A stretch of DNA of 64,000 bases from Sipunculus nudus (Eukaryota > Annelida > Sipuncula > Golfingiida > Sipunculidae). The notes below the pieces were generated by a model. The model ran no database searches, was not told the DNA's origin, and saw nothing but the letters and a program-made list of their open reading frames with translations. The stretch is taken from contig CM049322.1 in the NCBI GenBank assembly GCA_026874595.1, forward strand, positions 29,821,340 through 29,885,339, in the 5' to 3' direction. A program made the translations under genes and the position numbers. Shown one piece after another: positions 1 through 12,100 of the stretch (its first letter is position 1; each line of letters starts with the position of its first letter).

Positions 1-577
1 CAAACGGTTCCGGGGCGATGAGCTGTCAGTCAAAACGAAAAGAACAACATTGGCTCCGTGTATTCCTTGCTTGGCTGGTAAACCGTTTTGTCTTCCAAAA
101 CCTTTTTCCTTAACTTTATTTACTGAATAGACTGCAGAATATTAAAAAAAAGCGATCTTGTTTAAGCTCTTGCACTCCCCCCTCCCCTTCCCATGGACTT
201 TTGTGGGAAAGGAAAATCACAAAGTTTTTCTATTGAAATTACACAGTTTATTTATATTTCCAGGAATATATTCCATGAATTAATCACAGCTTCCTACGTT
301 TATTTGCTTTACCCAAAGACTTTGGACATTTATTTTACCTGATGTCGAATATGGAATTCCGAGTAGCCTTCGACCAGTATAATAGCACCTCGAGATATTG
401 TTGCGCTAACATATGAATCAAGTAGCGGTAAATGATGCACGTGTAGGGAGGTACATGCCCTTCTTTGATGATAGAATTAGATAATAATAAGTAATTAATT
501 TAATGGTAGCAATATGTAATATGAGGATCGAATTAATCGTAAACGAGGAACGTCTGTAACCATGGGCCTCGTTTTAC

Positions 578-604
578 GGGGGGGGGGCAGGGGGCAGGGG
601 GGCA
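578..604 (+). other. G-rich tract, possible G-quadruplex
   Basis: Three G-runs of about nine, five and six bases separated by CA. The first run is long enough to give two tracts, so a four-tract quadruplex is possible on the plus strand. Confidence 0.4.
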
Positions 605-999
605 TGTTCCCCTCTCTTTTAATGGACGGGGACAAAAGTATGATTGGGAGGATTATTTGCTACCCTCACTTTTTAGGGGAATAATACTTTAGTACTTTGC
701 AATTACGAGATCTTATTTCCGTTTTCCACTTCCTAGTTTCTTCGAATTTACCTCAATACTCTATCAATTTCGCGTCTTATAATACAAAAAATTAGGGTAT
801 CGCTTGCTTCAATGACCTTAATAATTCATCAGAAATGTTAGAATAAAGAATCACCTTTAATGTTCAATCCACATGTTGAAAATTACTTTCATCACTAAAC
901 TATATAAACAGTATTATGTGAAGGAAAATATTATTAAGAAAGGCAGTTTATAAGTAGTTAAGGGTATAGTTGAAGTTAGACTTGTAGCTATATTTATTA

Positions 1000-1107
1000 T
1001 CAATGTTTTTCCTCGATACGATCAATACAGCATACAAAGCGTATCGGTAATCGTATCGACATTGGGTATCTATTCGTATCGATATATCGGTATATTGATA
1101 CAGCCCT
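1000..1107. mobile_element. Fragment ending like a hAT-type inverted terminus
   Basis: Several short repeats of the ATCGATA/GTATCG kind lead to an end reading TATTGATACAGCCCTA, whose complement TAGGGCTGTATCAATA resembles many hAT-like termini. No matching left end or target duplication was found, so this is a fragment or a misread. Confidence 0.3.
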
Positions 1108-3209
1108 ACACTATATAGTTGTCACAGTCTTGTTTTAAATTCTCACATTTGTTACATTACATTACACATTCGTACCTCCTACATATTATGGATAAACATA
1201 TATGGTCAATAGAAGTGACGCCATTCTTTCAGTAGCTTTTACTATACAGGTCAACACAGTCCTGGGGTCGCACAGTAAACATTTATTTCATGCTAATTTT
1301 AATCATCGTAATTCGTCACATTACCTGCTTACATGAAAGCTAATTTGTAGTAGCAAACAAAATATATTTATAAGAAATATCGAAAAATAGGTGGACAGGG
1401 GTGGTGGAATGATATATAGATGAATAGACCAAGATTCATATTCACAGTTTTTGTCCAAACTTATTCCGAGAAGTTTAACGGTTTTTTAGCAAGCGGTTTC
1501 CTCGCCACAAATGTGAAACAAATAATTCTATTTGGAGTATCATGCCATATGCCTGGTTGTACAGACGCGATATCAACATATATTGGAAAGCAGGGTCCCT
1601 GTGATAGGCCTATACATGAGACCGGTGAGTTATAGTGGCTTTGTTATAGTGGTTGGCCATGAGTCATAATCTCCAAGTACTGTAATTAGGTGCAAGTCAT
1701 TTTGTTTTAGTATGTGACGAAACAGTGATATAAAATCATAATACCTGTTTGAGCTTGGTCGTAGATTGGATTTTGGTCTCACTACATACGGGCCTATATG
1801 TTAGATATGTGATACACAGCCCCTTTCTTAAAAGTCTTTATGCACTTGTAATTCTACATTAGAACAACATAAGTTACGTATAAAATGATCTGGGGAATAC
1901 CTGATAAAATATGATCTTCACATAAAAAGACGTTCACATACGAACCTTACACAGCAGGAAATCGTCCTAATTCACTTGGTCACCCTTTGTATTCACGAGG
2001 TGTGTTGATGAGGAATGGAAACAGCAGACAGTGTCGCCATCTGGTATCCTTAAGAGTAAAACGTGCTCACCTTCGAACACCACAGGTTATTTCTGCTCGT
2101 TGTAAACAAGTACCGCTGATATAAATTGCCCTACCTGTAATGATATATTGTCAAAATGCTAAAAATCAAACTGATTCAAGGATAATAACCTAAATTATAT
2201 GAAATTCAGTAAATTAGAACCATCTGGCAGGTCCATGCCAATAGTATTCGTGCATTGTTTTTGTTTTTTTTTATATTTTGACTCTGGATGAGTTGAAGTA
2301 TACTTTTTTCTCATAATTTTGAATAAAGTATAAAGTCAGAGACAGGTTATATGTCCACCATTGAGATAAACTTTCCTTTGTTTAAATTGCATTGATTTGG
2401 TTCAGTATTTATGAGTACCTTTAGAAGAAGGATATTTTTTTTTCTAATTTCACGGTGGTTTCAATATAATTAATTGAAAATAAAGGGAATAATTTTTTTA
2501 TATAAATGTTTAAAGTGTCATTGGACAGACAGTAATATTTCTTCATCATCAAATATCAGATTCCCAAGGTCCATTGTGGCATCTATCTTGTCTACTCTCA
2601 GATGTTTTTGATATTAACATCATAATAAAGGACGTCAGCCTCAACGCTCGCCAGGATTGCTATATTGTAGTATGTTGTCAAGGATTCCGACACGGTCTCG
2701 CGATTGTCTTGTGGTAATAAAGCATTACGTAATTTGTGACTCAGCCACATGGTGGCGCTACTCAATCCCCTCGGAGTGATCCTCGGCAGTGTCCTGGCGC
2801 CGGAGTCGAATATCACACCTAGGTGCGAGGTTCTTATAATATTTAACAAGTAACATCGTACCGGCCATAAACCGGCCTTTTTGGCATTCCTTTCTATTTA
2901 ACCTTCTTAGAACTAGTATATTACAAATTTCTGCACTTTTCTGTCACATTCAGATTACCTTCGGCAAAGGCGGAGGAAAATAAATGGCAAATGAATGTCC
3001 TAGCTGTTATACAATAAGTATTAACATCAATAGTTGTCACAGTATAAACTATGTTGACATTATTTTTATCAAATTGACAAACTGCCAGCGTTAATTTTTC
3101 ACTAACCATATGAACCTGACGTCTAGTCGACGAACGATATAAAAGAACGCAATGGACACGCCGCCTGTTTATCACTGATCCAGAGGCCTTTATTTAAAGC
3201 CGCTCTCAT

Positions 3210-3600
3210 AGAAAAAGTCATGACCCGAATCCAAAATACCTCATCCCGTGACTGACATCTATACATGTGCATAATATGAAAGATATATGTCTAATAGGTG
3301 TTGAACTATAAAGCTCACAATATTGCTGAGCGGCAATGATGGGGTATTAAAAGACGCGAAAACAAGAAACGTCTCCCGTAATGGAAAAGCTATCCATGAT
3401 CTTTGGTCAACTTGATTTCTTTACCAATCCAGGCAACCTCTTGAGATATTTAAAATGTGTCGTCTTCACAAAATATGGCCCTATTCAAGGTCAAGGTCAC
3501 TTTCCCAGTAAAGATCATGACCCAATTTTTAATAGGCTTCGTCCGCTCACGTATATCTATGCACATGTCAAGTTTGATAAAGATCCGTGAAGTATATTTT
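3210..3600. repeat. Dispersed repeat with TCAAGGTCA half-sites, copy 1
   Basis: This stretch matches 17770-18200 over several blocks: the segment with TCAAGGTCA and CCAGTAAAG, the TATCTAT(G/C)CACAT segment, and the part with the CAT(G/C)TGCATA-like text. The short open frames here fall inside the repeat and look fortuitous. Confidence 0.55.
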
Positions 3601-4149
3601 TTATCTCGGTCACAAGATTTGTCTCTGTCTGAGGATACAATAATAATCCAAAAGGACACCGTAAGAAAGTTAGAAAGATAACAGTCACACATGATCAGGT
3701 GGCCTCTGTTTCAATATATTATTCCTAACAAGAACGAAGTTCTTTCTTTATCCGATTTTGCTTATCCTCATCTAATATATATTAGCAGAATTAGATAATG
3801 CCATTAATTGCTCTATTGTGAAGCGGGAAAGGAATAAGCGAATATTTTGAAATTTATAAATGTGTTCCCGTTAGTTACATCTTTGGTTTATTGATAACAC
3901 CGTGTTGATTTTGCCTGCCCCGGTCAATTATTGAAATGATAAAGGAAAAAGAATTAGTATATTACATAAAAAATTAGAGTATCAATTTTGTTCTGATTGT
4001 ATTAATTGATTACCCTAAACTGTAGTGCAAGGGTAACAAAATATTTTTTATATTTTTTTAAATATCACGCATACCCAACTTCTACAGGAGCAAGCGAAAT
4101 TTGTCACCAATTAAATACAATACTTATTTATTGTACATGGATTGTGCAA

Positions 4150-4345
4150 ATAGTCATTCGAACTAATCGCGGCACTCTCTTTGGCTCAGAGGGTGGCGTT
4201 TGGCAGACTGTAGAGGTGGAGGAAACAGGAGAATCCGAAGAAAACCACCGGCCTTGGACGGGCAACTACAACCCACTCTTAAAGCCATGCCGGGGATCGA
4301 ACCCGGGTCGCCAGCAGAGAGAACCGAGCGTTTAACTCCTCGACT
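4150..4345 (-). repeat. tRNA-derived SINE
   Basis: On the minus strand a tRNA-like head carries an A-box-like GAGGAGTTAAACGC and a perfect B-box context GGGTTCGATCCCCGG. It is followed by a body with GGTGGTTTTCTTCGG...TCCTGTTTCCTCC, the shared core of a SINE type found across many animals. No clear poly-A or target duplication was located. Confidence 0.65.
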
Positions 4346-5338
4346 GTCTATATATATGTATACTCGTCATTATTATTTTTATTTATTTGACTTGATTCTC
4401 ACACTGTGTTCTGTTGATCCCCACCTATTTATTCCCAGCTTATCAAACGTAAAACACATACAGAATGTAGTTTATATGGCGAGGAAAGAAGCAGCCTCTT
4501 CTTTGGTAGCATTAGCCATTATAACACAGTGAGCTTACAGCTCGATCCTTACAGGTTATAAATACTGATTGACCTCCCAACCTCATGTCTGTAAAATTAT
4601 TTCCTGTCTAATTGTAACCAATTTCCACATATCTAGTACAACAGGTAAAAAGAACTCTGGCACTTCCTGAAAGACATTTTTTAATTAAACATAATCTTAC
4701 TCCATCTGCAAATACAATTTCAAAGAAATCCGCTAATGCTCAGTCAGATTAAAACTGTAATATCTACCTAGTTTGGGACTAACCGATAAGATTATGATAT
4801 TAACGAATACATATTCTTTTACTTCATATTCCTCAATTTAAGATATTAAAATTGAAGGATTCCTGGAATTTGAAATATACGCTAAACGACATATCCCCCC
4901 CACCCTGGACCCCCGGATCCTTCGGCGGACAGGTATCGATATAAAGATATATATGCTAATTCGATCTAGACACGAACCTTGGTCTTGTTGTCAAACACAT
5001 TTTTACTCAAAACGTTATCTTTCCAAATCAGCACTCAGAATAATTCGGAGAAGTTTTTGAAGGTTCTAAGTCAGAAGAAAACTAAATCAGAACACAATAT
5101 CCCTTATACAAGAATTTTTGTCAGTACATCAAGTAGAATTGTACCCATATATTGACTAGTACGTTATCAATCAGATCTTTCTTTTGCTGTACTGAAGCTT
5201 CTTATACCTAATCTCTTGTTTATCTGGAATGACATATTAAATGCGTCAGATGCGTCACTAATATACAACTATAATATTAGAAAAATCATAATCTCGATAG
5301 ACAGATATTTAATTTAAAACCCATTTTAAGTTAAAGGC

Positions 5339-5391
5339 TTATTGTCTGAGGCCCCGAGGACAAAACGCCACAGGAGTTTCAGACTTTTCTA
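5339..5391 (-). CDS. Exon 17: probable terminal coding exon
   Basis: From acceptor TTCTAG the phase-1 frame reads VEKSETPVAFCPRGLRQ and stops at TAA (5341-5339). Three candidate acceptors sit within 12 bases: CAG|CTTC, TAG|TAG and the following TAG|AAAA. The last two are a NAGNAG pair differing by one codon in the same frame; the CAG site would give only six residues before a stop. No clear AATAAA follows; an ATTAAA variant lies at 5308-5313. A different last exon further downstream is possible. Confidence 0.4.
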
Positions 5392-8300
5392 CTAGAAGCT
5401 GTTACATAATGGTTCTTATTTTGGTGATATATGACTTTCTTACCGGGGCTCCCTTGAGAGTATGATGCTGGATTTTGTGATCTGGACAATTCCTCATACA
5501 TCTGTTCTGTAAAAGAAAGAAAGTTAAAATTTAATAGTAAATTTTAAAACCGTTTACTACATGCTAAAAAATCTATTTAAATTTAATACCGATCATTTAA
5601 CAATTGTATGGTTATATAATAATCAAAGTTGGAGGGTTGACCGAGCCTCAACATAAAGATATAGCTTATGACTTTTTTACCAGTGCTCCCTTGAGAGTCT
5701 GGGGCTGGATTTGGTGAACTGGACAATTCTTCATACATCGGTTCTGTAAAAGAAAGAACGTTTATATTTAATAATAAACAACAAACTTTTACCACATGCT
5801 AAAACATAGAGTTAAATCTAATACCGATGATATAACAATTGTATGGTAAAAAATAATCGAAGTTGGATGGTTGGCTGAGACTAAACATAAATATGTAGCT
5901 TTCATTCAATATATTTGTGTGTGTGTCTGTGGCTAGCTAGCCAGATGGATAGATAGATAGATGGATCCACATCGACAATTTGTTATGAAAAAAACATAGA
6001 TAAATCTTAAAAAATCATGTCGACCCGGAAATGTTCCATCTACCCCTCTGGATAAGTAGCTATTAAACCAAACAAAAGCACCAGAAAAAAATAAATGTCC
6101 CCTAGTCTCCGGGATGTTTTACACATTAGAATCACCGGAAAAGTGCAAGGAGCATTATTGAGGTTTAGGTACCTTGAATATTTGCATTTTCATAGTCTGT
6201 TGGTTTCTGAAGTTCCTGGTAAGTCTTGTCTAAAATAAAGTACAATTCATACATTATATACATGATCATAATAAAGACTCCAGTCACTTGCAATAGTAAG
6301 TAGTGGACAGTACCAATTTTAAAATCAAATGAATATATAGATGTTATTTGTTACCGGACCTTATTTCAATCATGTTGTTGTAACTAAAGGTGCAACATAC
6401 TGTGATATATATATATTAATATCCAATCAAATGTCCATTCCATTTACGTCATTCAATATTTCATTAAAGTAAAATATTTGATTTTAATAAAATGTTATTC
6501 GTAACAGAAATATTGTTTTAAGTAAAGGCAATGATGTTTGAGTTTGACTAAATCCCTGATTGCAACATAATAAACACAGTAATAAACTTAGAGAAGTAAC
6601 ATAAGCCATTCATAATATCTTAACACAAGTAATAACATTTTTCGTGGCATATTCAGGTAAATTTCCTGAAGCTTAGTTATTTTATAAAATCAGTGTCTTA
6701 TATTTCAAGTTATGTTATGTAATACAAAAAGTTTCTCATTATAATTTAAAATACGCGACGATTTCTGATCTAATTTAAGGAGTGTCTGTGTTTAGTGCAT
6801 ACATCTTGGATAAAGGATATCTTCCTCAAATTAACTGGCACGTGTTCGTTAACGTTAATGAACATTGGTTAAATTATATCTGAACCCATCACCTATGATT
6901 AATACGTTTGCACGGTCTTTCATTCAAGTTAAATATATGTAAAATCTTTAAAGGTTTCCCCAATTGATGAGGGTGGCCAATGTTGTCATGTACAGTAAAA
7001 TAAGTAATAAAACCTAAGAATGTATACCAACAGTCCTAATAAACATTGAACTCTAAGATTTAATCTTGCCTTCACTTCTGCTCATCTTCAGATTTTCATA
7101 GGTTTGCTCTGAAAGAAAGTTTTTGGTCCTAATGTTGCCATAAAATACTCATTAAAACAAATATTAAATATTAGTAATCAGTTTTAAAAAATCAATATAA
7201 GAAATCTTATTAAAACTTAGACTTAGGACAAGAAGTAGGTATCTATCAAACAACGTTCAATATGATTAACATCTGAAGCTGGAACACACAATAGTTGTGC
7301 CACATGATTTGAGCATGATACATAATTTTAAAAAGAAAATGAGATGCTGTTCAAATATCTTGAGTTCTAAATAAAATTGTCAAACATAACAATAACAATT
7401 CTTCAAATATTGTAAAGTATTTGGTGAGTAATAAGCAATACCTTGAGCGCTATCTTCTCCAACCTTTTCTCTTTTGGATTTATGACATTTTCCACTTTCT
7501 TAAAGAAAGGTTTTAAGTGTCAAAACAGATTAAATCTCATAATTTTTTTTTCTGACCTAAAAGGTTCATATTCTGTCATATAAGCAAACTTAAATCCCAT
7601 CTGAATACTAGCATATTATTACGAACATTATATGTGTTGCACATATAATATTCCTGATTCTTAATTCAAATGTTCTGTAAATGTCATAAATATTTTTCAG
7701 ATTCTAATGAAAAGTAAACTTACGAAAAAAATGTGATACGTCAATCAACGTATGCATAAAAATGTAAACACATGCCTTTATGCTCCTGTGTCTTTCTGCG
7801 ACAGACAAAACAAATTAGAGCAGAAATAGTAACGATGGCCAGCAAACCTCCAATGACACCTCCAGCAATAGCTCCGGCATTCAACCCACCAGGTGAATTT
7901 GGATCTAAACAGGGAAAAGTAAGATCATCAATGTTTCTGGCAGGGCCTTCTTTGTACAGGTTTCAATTTTTGCCAAGACTAACAGATTCATAAGACATAT
8001 TCATCAAATATCAAATTTCAAACCAAACATAACTATTAATAATTAAAGAGGAAAAAAACTCTCCAAAAAGCATAGGTCCGCGGAAGATTAAACTGGTTAA
8101 ACATTTGTGAAAAAAAATTCTTTTCAGTTAACATTTGCTAGAAGTATGACCTAGTAATCAAGCAATGTTGGATCATCTTACTGTTAAACGTAATCCTGTG
8201 AATTACTAAATTTCAGATGAAGCATAAATGCTAGACTAAATGGAATCACTTCCTCTTCTTGCTATTTAACTCTAGAACACATTATCAACCACCGTTAAAT

Positions 8301-9054
8301 ATATTTCCCCCGACGACAAATAAAAAACAGACAAAAAATTGATAATAATAATCACCGTAGTTAATTAGTATATTATTTACTTTATGTGTACTTTTTATGA
8401 CCGAAAATTATATCTATGATTCATGTACATGTATTCGTTTACAATTACAGTGAAACTTCGTTGTGTCGAACTCGGTTAAGTCGAATTCCCGCATTTGTCG
8501 AAGTCAAATGTGGAGACCCTGCAAAAAACAGTTAAAACCTTACTAATTTAACTCCTTTGTGTCGAACTCGGATGTGTCGAAAAACCTGATGTGTCGAAGT
8601 GTTTTGTTTGTCCCCAGTTGGTATTTCTATCGCTTAACTCGAAGTCATGTCGCTAGAATGTTTGGATAACAGTTGTGCACGGCCCGTCAATCGTGATTGG
8701 GCCCTCATGACCGGCTTTAAGTAATTAATACCGCCACGGCTCTTACTCATCAAGCGCGACGGCTTTGTCGTTCGACTCGAGGTCATGCCGCTCTAATGTT
8801 TTGATAACAGTTGTTCACGGTGCATCAATTGAATCATATCTACGGCCCTGATGACCAGTTATAAAATTAATACCGGCAAGGATCTTACCCATCAGGGGCG
8901 ATGGTCTACATACCTTGACCGTTTTTGGCCAGTTAGTCACTCATAATCATGCCTTTCTTCTCTCGCCAACAAAGCATTAATTCGAAATAAGAAGTTATAA
9001 ATAAACCAAACATTACCTTCGATGTGTCTAGGATAAACATACATGACTATATAA

Positions 9055-9134
<80 letters not shown>

Positions 9135-12100
9135 ATAAATAGGTAGGAAGAAGACACCTTTCAGACTGACTCTTTTTTACCATAGAGCATGTTATACTGC
9201 TTAACTGCTTCATTTTTTTTATTTACCTAATCCTATTTTGGTGGAACTTGTTTTTTTTTTATGAATAAATTAGTTATATCATTTATGATGTTCTTTCATG
9301 CAAACATTTGTTAGAACTATATAATATAGGCCTTAAACATGTGCAGTATTTATTGATAATTATCAAGGCTGAAGGAGGTTGAATATGATGAATACAGGTT
9401 GTCTCGAACTCCGGTTGTGTCGAAGTAAATTCACCGGTCCTTTCAACTTCGACACAACGAGGTTTTACTGTATATATACTGCTGTATGGAGAGTTAGTTA
9501 TTCAGATTTTATCAGCAAGATATACTTGATATATGACAAAGAAGTTTCTGAAAAGATACCTCACCTATTTCCACAGGTTGCTTAAATCCCTGTCGCTGCA
9601 CCTCATCTCCTTTGTATAACAGCACCAGAACTAACTGGTAGGTACGACCTTGGACCAGACCAGTCACGTTGTAGCTCGTTGTATCCACTGTCAGGTTGTC
9701 TGATACCTGAAACGTGGGTGGTGAACAGACCCCTGTACTTTTATTTTGTCTCTGGCCTGTAGTATCGTGCTGCTCAATACGCTGTGTATCGTATACTCCA
9801 CCTGGTTTCTCCCAGGTCAGGTAGGCCTTATTATTATGACGCTCTAACACCAGGGACGCGTTGTTCATGCTAGGCCTCTCTTTGAATAAAATTGTGTTAT
9901 CCTTAAAAATAAAAATTAAATAAAATTCGATGTATCATGAGAATGCTCCATAGAAATTCATCTCTCCTTAGAAAAAAAAACTGTGCCTTTCTTATTGACC
10001 AAGCTCTTTTGAATTGATAATTATTTTAAATAAGATGAGATTAGTATTAGTAATTGTAACTACGTGAACAATCAATGTAAATAAATAAAGTTTAATGTTC
10101 AAATTTAGATATTAATGTTTCTTTTTAATTATTCGGACCCAAGTTACACATATAACATATGTGGATTTTTTTCAAAAGACTTCAATATAGGCTAATGTAA
10201 ACTTTGCATGCAAATTAAGTAGGCTGCCTAAATTTCATATATAGTGTGAATATCTGAACAGTTATGTTAAAATTCTAACACGTTTACTGAAATAAGATAG
10301 TAAGAGTTCTGAAAATGGAAATTTTCAAAACATGAAAGGAGCCATCCCATTCCTAAAATCACTAGTAAGCTCACAGGATCATAGAACGATAGAAGGCCTT
10401 AATTACAGATGGCCAAGATACTCATGTGAAAGCTAAGGTAGTCATGTAAGAGTACTTTATACTTAATTTTAAAACTGCTTTTCAACAGTAATATTAGCTT
10501 CCCGGTTGATGCATTAGTTAACATAACAGGCAAAAAAACTACCTAATGAGGTGATCTGTACAATACGGGAAGTGGCCGTGGATCCCCCGTTATGTTCATT
10601 ATGAGCTTCCACCTTGAACTCGTATGCTGTTCCCGGTGTTAGTGGCATGACTCTGATGTGGTGATGAATGTCCAGACCTTTATCTTTGATTTCTGACATG
10701 AACAGCATAAAATGTTGTCCAACTTGCCTGTAGTGGACACTAAAGGTTTGTGCATACCCTCCATTAACACTTGATCGCCACCATATCTCCACTGAGACAG
10801 CGGTTGAAAAACATCTGCTGTCATCTATTATCGGTGGTTCAGGGGCACCTGATAATGAAATAGGCATTTATTATTTGGAAAATAATAATCATATTTCTTG
10901 CAGCGAGTAAATACGAAATTTACTAGTCCAAATGTTTATATATAAATGCATGTCTTTCTAGTTCTCTCCGTACCCCTGCAATATGTTGTTCCAAAGTTAT
11001 GTAAGGCCAATACATAAGCGTATAAAATAGTTTAGTTTTATGGTACCTAAATATGATTTTCTTTCCTTGTGACCTGTTAATAATAAATGCGCAACAGGAG
11101 ATCACAGACTTCATATTATTCTCCCTGACCCTTAAGTGGTTTCTGACCATACTATATTACAAAGTTTTTTTTTTATTTTGAGTCTGTATAGGATCGTTGT
11201 TTACTCTGATACGAAAGCTGAATAATTAATACTTTATGGCATATCCTGTAAAACAGCAGAAAAAGAATTACAACCTGCAGAAAGGGCAACACAGGTCGCG
11301 CCACCTGCAGGTTAATATCAAATAACAATCATATGATCACTACTCCTATGAAATTTGGTGCAGGGTTCTTAGCAGTTCATGAGATACTGAGTCACAGACA
11401 TTGCATCATGTCTGCAAACACATCAAAATGTCAAATTTTGAAATTGACACGTTTTGAAGTTCCTTAAAGATGCTTAGCTGAAAATAATGTTACTGAATTT
11501 ATACTCATTTTATTTCCCTTCCCTTGAAATACTGACATGACATGAAAGCCGAAAGATAAATACATTATATAAATACATTATGACACAGAAATTCAACATT
11601 TCCGCAGAAAGTAGGTCAACATAAATGGCTTTTTTTCGCATATTGATCACAGGGTGAACTTACAGTGGCGTTACTGAGAGTACAACACAAGTCATTACCG
11701 GAAACCTATTAGGTGTGATATGACAAATGCATTATTAATGACAACTACTAACCTCTCATATAGGAAGCACAGATATAGGGAAAAAGGCCAATCTAATTTG
11801 TTGTTTTTGTCTAAACATGAGCTAACGTTGGTCCAGTAATGTACAATCTCGAACTTTTACTTAAATGGATGGGAGTTTATACCAGCAGGTGTAATCTAGA
11901 CATAGTTTGACAAAATATTTTCAGGTCATATCCTTGAGTGATGTGGAGCAACTCCGTGTCACCAATATGTCTATTTCGATGATTCCCGCTTTTTATATAA
12001 TGGAATATAAAAGTGTAAGTGTTACGCCAGACTACTCTTGTGGCATTTGATAAAGTAACAACAGACGAGCTTTCGTGTTATTTCCAAATGTGCAAGTACC

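Larger units (their letters stand above)
1..5338. other. Downstream flank, no gene seen
   Basis: AT-rich non-coding sequence below the receptor gene. It holds a G-rich block near 578-604, the end of a hAT-like element near 1000-1107, a dispersed repeat at 3210-3600 and a SINE at about 4150-4345. Short open frames here have no recognisable domain or splice context. Confidence 0.6.
7905..9564. other. Intron 10, mostly occupied by a MITE
   Basis: Between FN3-2 and the transmembrane exon. Two thirds of the intron is the 1023-bp pogo-like element at 8448-9470; the rest shows nothing recognisable. Confidence 0.7.

Noticed and set aside
2598-2849. 83-codon minus-strand open frame as a last exon of the receptor
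   Set aside because: A phase-1 frame with a stop already occurs at 5391-5339, and this frame has no matching acceptor or tail motif.
4006-4532. Two overlapping open frames
   Set aside because: They run through the SINE at 4150-4345 in antisense.
5444-7498. Canonical ITIM or ITAM in the receptor tail
   Set aside because: The residue two before each Tyr is Gln, Lys or Pro rather than a hydrophobic one, and spacing between Y-x-x-L motifs does not fit an ITAM. Called only Y-x-x-L or Y-x-N motifs.
7772-7993. Plus-strand open frame opposite the transmembrane exon
   Set aside because: Antisense of exon 11 and its flanks; the minus-strand reading has the membrane helix and splice sites.
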